Source of the DNA: JANOBD01 sp031411495
Lineage (GTDB): Bacteria > Planctomycetota > Phycisphaerae > Tepidisphaerales > Tepidisphaeraceae
Assembly: GCA_031411495.1 (NCBI GenBank)
Contig: JANOBD010000178.1
Location: 1-5,679, forward strand
Length of the DNA: 5,679 nucleotides
Direction of reading: 5' to 3'
How positions within the stretch are numbered: the first letter of the stretch is position 1; each line of letters opens with the position of its first letter. The notes beneath the pieces are model-generated. The model did no database searches. It saw only the letters and a list, made by a program, of their open reading frames with translations, and was not told the DNA's origin. Both the position numbers and the translations under genes were made by a program. Of this stretch, positions 1-2,991 are shown one piece after another.

Positions 1-52
1 TGCCGAAACCGTCCGGCGCGAACTCGGTTTGAGCCGCACGATGGTCGCGTAA
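1..52 (+). CDS. 3' end of an upstream gene (partial), product unknown
   Basis: Reading from base 2, sixteen codons are open up to a TAA at 50-52 and give the tail AETVRRELGLSRTMVA. Only this fragment is inside the window. By position, just ahead of the tail tube gene, it would be expected to be a head-tail connector, tail completion or tail terminator protein, but nothing in 16 residues identifies it. Another forward frame is also open across this short stretch, so the frame choice rests mainly on the TAA lying a sensible distance (53 bases) before the next gene. Treat it as a likely gene end without a function. Confidence 0.4.
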   Translation, partial: AETVRRELGLSRTMVA

Positions 53-93
53 GCGCACCATCGCAGCGGCGTGAACACCTTTACCTTCCAATC

Positions 94-98
94 AGGAG
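94..98 (+). promoter_or_regulatory. Ribosome binding site of the tail tube gene
   Basis: AGGAG lies seven bases before the ATG at 106. It is a near-perfect Shine-Dalgarno sequence at good spacing. It fixes this start and makes the upstream, differently framed ATG at 71 an unlikely competitor. Confidence 0.75.
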
Positions 99-105
99 CA
101 CGACC

Positions 106-591
106 ATGTCGGTCACCAACAAGTACACGATCTATTGTGCCGTCATCAATGGCGTGCAGATCAACCAGTGCAAGGGCATCAGCCTCTCGCCCTCGGTCGC
201 GCGGCTCTTCGAGTACGGCTCGGGCACGGTCGACCCGCAGTTCGCCGGTTACGACGGTGATGACCCGGTGATCCGTTTCTCCAGCACCGCCCTCAAGAAG
301 CTGATCGCGAACATCGATCCGACATCCGGCGTCGCGCTCGACGGCACGGTTACCGCGGAGATCTGGTTCCAGAAGATGCAGAAGGGCGGAACGCGGCAGA
401 CCGGTGCGACAGCCCTCAAGATGTCGATCGGCTACGGCATCGCCTGCCTCACCGGCATCACCGCTGCCGATGCCCAGGTGGCCGTCGGCGAGGCGATGAT
501 CTACGGCACCAGCATCGATGGCGAAACCAGCCCGATCACGATCACGCCCGCCTCCACGCTGCCGGCCCTGTCCGCCACCGACCAGCTCTAG
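106..591 (+). CDS. Tail tube / major tail protein, short form ending at TAG (one domain)
   Basis: This 161-residue product starts at ATG 106 behind a strong Shine-Dalgarno. It is rich in beta-forming segments (for example YTIYCAVINGVQI at residues 7-19, VIRF at 55-58, VTAEIWF at 82-88, KMSIGYGIACL at 105-115), ending in a Ser/Thr/Pro-rich stretch. No cysteine pattern, signal peptide or membrane segment suggests anything but a structural protein. The tail tube assignment comes from this fold-like pattern and from gene order: it precedes a small gene, a frameshifting chaperone and the tape measure. I recognise no diagnostic motif. It stops at TAG 589-591, but the frame continues as a second homologous copy (see the long form). 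The short product matches the length of single-domain tube proteins of many siphophages, so it could be functional on its own. It could equally be a truncated product if the TAG is a mutation. Confidence 0.7.
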   Translation: MSVTNKYTIYCAVINGVQINQCKGISLSPSVARLFEYGSGTVDPQFAGYDGDDPVIRFSSTALKKLIANIDPTSGVALDGTVTAEIWFQKMQKGGTRQTGATALKMSIGYGIACLTGITAADAQVAVGEAMIYGTSIDGETSPITITPASTLPALSATDQL

Positions 592-1020
592 ACCATCGGC
601 CCGGCGAAGATCAACAACGCCTTCTACGGCGGGATCGAGAGTTTCGCGTGGGATCCGAAGATCCAGATCCGGCGCAACCGCGGCGACGGCGAGCCGTACC
701 GGACCTTCGCCTACATCGGCCGGCGCGGCAGCGAGCAGGACGGGCCCTCGATCCGCCTGATGTCGCGGCACATCGAAGGGCTGACGTCCTCGGTCACCGC
801 GATCGCCTCGTCGACGAAGGTGTTTTTGCGATCGCTGAAGGCGGGCGGAATCCGCGAGACGCTGGCCTCCACCAAGCACATCTCCTTCACCGCCGCCGCC
901 GGCGGCGTCACCATCGAACAGATCGACGGCCGCGACGGGGATGAAGCCTCGACGGCGATCGAGATCAACGGCACCGGCTCGCCGTCGTTCAACCTCGCCA
1001 GCGACGTCGCGATCGCCTGA
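106..1020 (+). CDS. Tail tube / major tail protein, readthrough form (two homologous domains)
   Basis: If the TAG at codon 162 is decoded, the same frame runs to TGA 1018-1020 and gives 304 residues. The second half (163-304) repeats the first. The start TIGPAKINN at 163-171 lines up with TIYCAVING at 8-16, SIRL at 215-218 with VIRF at 55-58, and GGIRETLASTKHISF at 247-261 with GGTRQTGATALKMSI at 94-108. Codon use after the TAG is as GC-rich at third positions as before it, so this segment has been kept as protein. The first in-frame ATG after the TAG is at 760, already 57 residues into the second copy, so independent initiation cannot give the whole domain. Duplicated tube domains are known: phage T5 pb6 has two tube-like domains and builds trimeric pseudo-hexameric rings. 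That parallel is an inference. Alternatives are a recent nonsense mutation, host amber suppression or a base-call error. Confidence 0.6.
124..1020 (+). repeat. Protein-level tandem duplication: copy 1 at 124-588, copy 2 at 589-1020
   Basis: The two copies diverged long ago and are alike only as protein. Landmarks keep their spacing: from Tyr7 to the Gly-Gly pair (94-95) is 87 residues in copy 1, and from codon 162 to the Gly-Gly pair (247-248) is 85 in copy 2. Shared features are the TI..A.IN. opening, an (V/S)IR(F/L) strand, GG.R.T..(T).K..S, and a Gly/Ser/Thr-rich end. Copy 2 lacks the last Pro/Ala/Thr linker of copy 1. Confidence 0.65.
589..591 (+). other. In-frame TAG between the two tube domains (candidate readthrough site)
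   Basis: The context is CAG CTC TAG ACC ATC. The triplet falls on the first residue of the second domain copy, where the aligned first copy has Tyr7 (codon TAC at 124-126). Both Tyr and Gln are plausible insertions at UAG, and TAC to TAG is a single change. I found no convincing stem-loop just downstream; GGCG 603-606 with CGCC 618-621 is only four pairs. The sequence therefore shows the interruption clearly but not the mechanism. Confidence 0.6.
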
Positions 1021-1057
1021 GCGCATCCACCACTCATCATCAATCATCCCTTTTCCC

Positions 1058-1064
1058 GAAAGGA
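1058..1064 (+). promoter_or_regulatory. Ribosome binding site that selects a GTG start
   Basis: GAAAGGA ends six bases before GTG 1071. No ATG is suitably placed downstream in frame, so this site decides the start of the 81-residue protein. Confidence 0.7.
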
Positions 1065-1070
1065 CCTCTC

Positions 1071-1316
1071 GTGAAGAAGACTTCCATTTACGCGCACGCG
1101 CACATCGACATCGCCGGCAAATCGTTCAAGCCCGGCGACGTCGTCGCGACCCTCGAGAGCGATCTCGACACCCAGCAACTCGTGACCGTTCTCACCAACG
1201 GATCGGCATCGGACACGCCCTACGTAGTGCCTCCCACCATCGAAGCGATCAGAGATGCGTCGAAGCAGAAGACGGCGGCGGTGGAGATGCCGAGAGCCTT
1301 AGCCGGGACGAAATGA
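1071..1316 (+). CDS. Small phage protein, 81 aa, function unknown
   Basis: It starts at GTG 1071, set by GAAAGGA at 1058-1064 six bases upstream, and ends at TGA 1314-1316. The first half, with IDIAGKSFKPGDVVATLES around residues 13-31 followed by a Leu-Val-rich helix-like part ending in TNGSAS, has the layout of small phage structural proteins that carry a 'G(K)x(F/Y)xPGDxV' strand pair followed by a 'L...GxA' segment. That resemblance is from memory and gives no function. The C-terminal third is Ala/Lys/Glu-rich and probably flexible. It follows the tube gene by 50 bases and is likely co-transcribed with it. In tail operons this slot can hold a minor structural or chaperone-accessory gene. 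There is no signal peptide or membrane segment. Confidence 0.7.
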   Translation: MKKTSIYAHAHIDIAGKSFKPGDVVATLESDLDTQQLVTVLTNGSASDTPYVVPPTIEAIRDASKQKTAAVEMPRALAGTK

Positions 1317-1350
1317 CACATTGGCGAAACCTCCAGCTGCCAAGGGCATT

Positions 1351-1443
1351 CCTACGACGGGTAGGAGCTGCGATCCTCCGCCTCAAAGCTCTGAATGGCG
1401 TATTGCGCAGCTCCTGTTAGGCTGCGGAGGATTCGTCGTACGG
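1351..1443. repeat. Three interleaved inverted repeats, possible structured RNA or recombination site
   Basis: Three exact complementary pairs are present. Pair a is TACGACG 1353-1359 with CGTCGTA 1434-1440, which gains two more pairs (1351-1352 with 1442-1443) across a one-base bulge. Pair b is AGGAGCTGCG 1363-1372 with CGCAGCTCCT 1406-1415. Pair c is ATCCTCCGC 1373-1381 with GCGGAGGAT 1424-1432. Their order is a-b-c-b'-c'-a', so b and c cross: an H-type pseudoknot enclosed by stem a. Local alternatives also exist, such as GCAGC 1407-1411 with GCTGC 1421-1425. The block ends 15 bases before the Shine-Dalgarno at 1456. It could control translation of the downstream gene, be a non-coding RNA, or mark the edge of an inserted element. 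Confidence 0.6.
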
Positions 1444-1455
1444 GTATCAACTATT

Positions 1456-1459
1456 GGAG
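1456..1459 (+). promoter_or_regulatory. Ribosome binding site of the small membrane protein gene
   Basis: GGAG lies five bases before ATG 1465. It supports this start over the longer open frame that reaches back to about 1321. The resulting protein begins exactly with a positively charged N-terminus and a hydrophobic segment. Confidence 0.6.
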
Positions 1460-1464
1460 TATTG

Positions 1465-1797
1465 ATGAAACACCGTGCATTGGTGGGCGCGTGCGCAGCA
1501 ATCGCAGTCTTGGCTGTGGCTTTGGTCGCCCTAAACCTCTCGGACGATCATTCGAGCGCCGTCACACAAAGTAAGCCGGGCAGCACAGTATCCAACGCAG
1601 TAGATGAACGTGTCTCGGCGACGCAGCCCAACCAACTGACGTCGGCTACGGGCCCGGTATCAACACCTCATCATTCGCCGCGGACTTTCACCTTAACGGG
1701 GCCATACTATCTGCGCACCATCGACGGCCGTATGATCCCGATCATCACCACCACGCAGCCTTCGGCGCGGGTGGTGACGCATGTTCCTCGACCCTGA
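1465..1797 (+). CDS. Small membrane-anchored or exported protein, 110 aa, likely phage cargo (moron)
   Basis: The protein starts with MKHRALVGACAAIA and has a hydrophobic run over residues 5-24, preceded by Lys-His-Arg. This is a signal-anchor or signal peptide with the N-terminus inside. It is followed by about 85 residues rich in Ser, Thr, Pro, Val and Gln with no further membrane segment and no recognisable domain, so most of it would lie outside the cytoplasm. Near the end is the motif TGPYYLRTIDGRMIPII (residues 75-91), the only part that looks ordered. Codon use is less GC-biased than in the tail genes around it. It interrupts the usual tail gene run between tube and chaperone genes. 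A membrane-facing role such as superinfection exclusion is possible but is inference from context; a spanin is less likely away from lysis genes. I do not recognise a family. Confidence 0.55.
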   Translation: MKHRALVGACAAIAVLAVALVALNLSDDHSSAVTQSKPGSTVSNAVDERVSATQPNQLTSATGPVSTPHHSPRTFTLTGPYYLRTIDGRMIPIITTTQPSARVVTHVPRP

Positions 1798-1990
1798 ACG
1801 GGCTTACCCTGCGAAAAGACCCTCCTCGTCTTGGAAGTAGTGAATCACCTCGGATCGCTCCTGCATTCAATACGATGCGAACCGCAGGGTTTGCGACTTC
1901 ATGCGCTTTTGAATCGGCCACGAAGTGCGGTTTCGGAAAAGTTGATCGTTCCACCTTTCCGCTCAGCTTATTGAGGGTGTAGATCTGCAC
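1745..1990 (-). CDS. Doubtful opposing ORF, 81 codons, hypothetical
   Basis: On the minus strand a GTG at 1990-1988 is preceded six bases upstream by AAGG, and the frame runs to TGA at 1747-1745. The product starts (M)QIYTLNKLSGKVERSTFPK and is basic. It has no signal peptide, membrane segment or known motif, and its C-terminus overlaps the last 53 bases of the + strand gene ending at 1797. Its third-position composition is only moderately biased. It is the only sign of coding content in 1798-2026. It might be a second cargo gene, or chance in a non-coding stretch, which I think is more likely. Confidence 0.2.
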   Translation of the reverse strand: MQIYTLNKLSGKVERSTFPKPHFVADSKAHEVANPAVRIVLNAGAIRGDSLLPRRGGSFRRVSPFRVEEHASPPAPKAAWW

Positions 1991-2104
1991 GGCCTGCCTT
2001 GGCTAGATCTTCCACCGCCTCTTCCATTGCTTTTCATCCCGACCTTTAGCGAACGCCGCAGTGACGGCATCGTTTTCCCTTCTTTGTCTGGAAATCACTT
2101 CACC
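1798..2104. other. Gap of about 300 bases, low GC for this window, no confident gene
   Basis: Apart from the doubtful minus-strand ORF, nothing coding is convincing here. The frame of the preceding gene stays open after its TGA (1795-1797) to a TGA near 1975, but it has no Shine-Dalgarno-supported start and its residues look random. One 8-base inverted repeat, ACCCTGCG 1806-1813 with CGCAGGGT 1883-1890, is separated by 69 bases and may be chance. GC is clearly lower (30 of 60 bases in 1921-1980) than in the tail genes. The stretch may hold a promoter for the chaperone gene, but no good -35/-10 pair was found. Confidence 0.4.
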
Positions 2105-2923
2105 ATGAGTTACCTGCTTTATTTCCTGCCGCGCCCGACCGAGCAGCACGTCCACGACATTCAGGAAGTGATCGACGCCGGCGTCACCTGGATCGAAAGT
2201 GATTCTGAGTGCACCGGCACCTACACCGTTTCAGGACCTGGCGAAGTCGCCGGCGCGATCGTGGCGGTGGGGCGCAAGGACGTCGTGTTGCCGAGCGCGA
2301 TCAAGTATGAGCGCGAGCATCAGCGCTGGATCTGGCATCCGTCGAAAAAGTTCGCGATCGGCGTCGACAAGCGCAACAAGCCTGGGCCCGATGAGCTGCG
2401 GCGCGATTCCGTTCTGAGCGGCACGCCGGTCCGCTTGCTCGACAAGGCGGACTGGATCGTGCCGGTCTGCGTCCCGAAGTACGTGGCGTCCATGAACGGC
2501 CAGACGCTGCCGATGACCTACGACATCGCCGACGATGGCAGGACGATCATGCGGGTCGACTCCGATTACGAGCCGATCGCCGAGCGCGTGTACGCCTATT
2601 TCGAGCAGTACATCGGCGCCGACAAGGAGCGACTCGCGCCCGAGGTGCTGATCCAGCTCGCCTGCGACCTCCTGTCACTGAACTACCAGGTGGATCGCAC
2701 GATCGTGGTGGGCCTGCTGAACCTGCTGGGGACCAAGACCTGGGCGCTGCCGCTGCGCGCGGCCGTCGAGGCGGATCAGATCGATGCGTATGTGAAGGCG
2801 CAGGTGGAGGCGGTTGAAAAAAAAGAGACCGAGGGGGTTTCGGACTCCGGCGGCTCCGCTATGAACTCTGGCTCGACCGACGCGCCAACCCCAACGACTC
2901 TCGCTTCGGCTACCTCGAGGTGA
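2105..2923 (+). CDS. Tail assembly chaperone, unshifted form (lambda gpG-like role)
   Basis: The 272-residue zero-frame product starts at ATG 2105 (MSYLLYFLPRPTEQHVHDIQ). A TTG at 2027 would add 26 residues of unlikely sequence, so ATG is preferred although only a weak GGAAA (2090-2094) precedes it. It has two parts. Residues 1-115 are beta-rich with Trp- and Tyr-rich segments (for example RWIWHPSKKFAIGV), of unknown function. Residues 150-240 are helical, including ERVYAYFEQYIG and VLIQLACDLLSLNYQVD. The last ~33 residues after the slippery site are Ser/Thr/Gly/Pro-rich and featureless, as expected for the disordered end of the short form. The chaperone call rests on position directly before the tape measure and on the conserved-type -1 slippery site, not on sequence identity. 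At 272 residues it is longer than lambda gpG (about 140), so the N-terminal part is an addition. Confidence 0.65.
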   Translation: MSYLLYFLPRPTEQHVHDIQEVIDAGVTWIESDSECTGTYTVSGPGEVAGAIVAVGRKDVVLPSAIKYEREHQRWIWHPSKKFAIGVDKRNKPGPDELRRDSVLSGTPVRLLDKADWIVPVCVPKYVASMNGQTLPMTYDIADDGRTIMRVDSDYEPIAERVYAYFEQYIGADKERLAPEVLIQLACDLLSLNYQVDRTIVVGLLNLLGTKTWALPLRAAVEADQIDAYVKAQVEAVEKKETEGVSDSGGSAMNSGSTDAPTPTTLASATSR

Positions 2924-2991
2924 TCTGGTGGCTCTGTGACCGTGGCCTGCTGATGCCCCCCGCGAAGAAGAAACGAAGAATAGATGAGTGA
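2105..2991 (+). CDS. Tail assembly chaperone, -1 frameshift fusion (lambda gpGT-like role)
   Basis: A -1 slip at 2818-2824 joins 240 zero-frame codons to 55 codons of the -1 frame starting with AGA 2824 and ending at TGA 2989-2991, giving 295 residues. The shifted part (RDRGGFGLRRLRYELWLDRR, then a GYLEVIWWLCDRGLLMP segment and a basic KKKRR end) is Trp/Tyr/Leu-rich with strong GC third positions, unlike the bland zero-frame tail. The -1 frame has a TGA at 2815-2817 just before the slippery site and no ATG, GTG or TTG before GTG 2920, so it can hardly be made except by frameshifting. Its stop overlaps the tape measure ATG (2984) by eight bases, coupling the two genes. In lambda, gpG and gpGT bind the tape measure and tube subunits during assembly. 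The same role is inferred here. Confidence 0.8.
2818..2824 (+). promoter_or_regulatory. -1 programmed ribosomal frameshift site A AAA AAA (followed by G)
   Basis: In the zero frame the codons are GTT GAA AAA AAA GAG, giving an X XXY YYZ heptamer of A residues in register, inside a run of eight A (2817-2824) in an otherwise GC-rich gene. Nine bases downstream a small hairpin is possible: GGGGU 2834-2838 with ACUCC 2844-2848 around a UUCGG loop, including one G-U pair. It may act as the stimulator. No upstream Shine-Dalgarno-like stimulator is obvious. Confidence 0.8.

Larger units (their letters stand above)
1317..1464. other. Non-coding gap with nested inverted repeats
   Basis: No convincing gene lies between the 81-residue protein and the start at 1465. 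The frame of the 1465 gene is open back to about 1321, but that extension (with a possible TTG start) would be rich in Pro, Cys and Arg, lacks a Shine-Dalgarno and is better read as structured non-coding DNA. The stretch contains the palindromic cluster listed separately. I see no clear -35/-10 pair and no T-run of an intrinsic terminator. Confidence 0.5.

Noticed and set aside
603..621. Stem-loop just after the TAG as a readthrough stimulator
   Set aside because: Only four base pairs (GGCG with CGCC) around an 11-base loop, with no extension. Too weak to claim.
760..1020. Separate gene starting at ATG 760
   Set aside because: It is simply the end of the second tube domain. It starts mid-domain, has no Shine-Dalgarno, and its upstream residues in the same frame are homologous to copy 1.
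1416..1422. GTTAGGC as an integron attC core site next to the palindrome cluster
   Set aside because: It fits the degenerate GTTRRRY pattern, but no partner RYYYAAC is placed to form an attC hairpin and there is no integrase in view. A 7-base degenerate match is easily chance.
1474..1494. Lipobox VGAC at residues 7-10 of the membrane protein
   Set aside because: A lipobox cysteine should follow the hydrophobic core. Here the cysteine comes after only a few residues and the hydrophobic run continues past it, so a signal anchor or ordinary signal peptide is more likely.
1806..1890. ACCCTGCG/CGCAGGGT inverted repeat as a terminator
   Set aside because: Arms of eight bases are 69 bases apart and no T-run follows, so it is unlikely to terminate transcription and may be coincidence.
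2027..2104. Longer chaperone start at TTG 2027
   Set aside because: The added 26 residues lack protein-like character and no Shine-Dalgarno precedes TTG. ATG 2105 gives a clean N-terminus.
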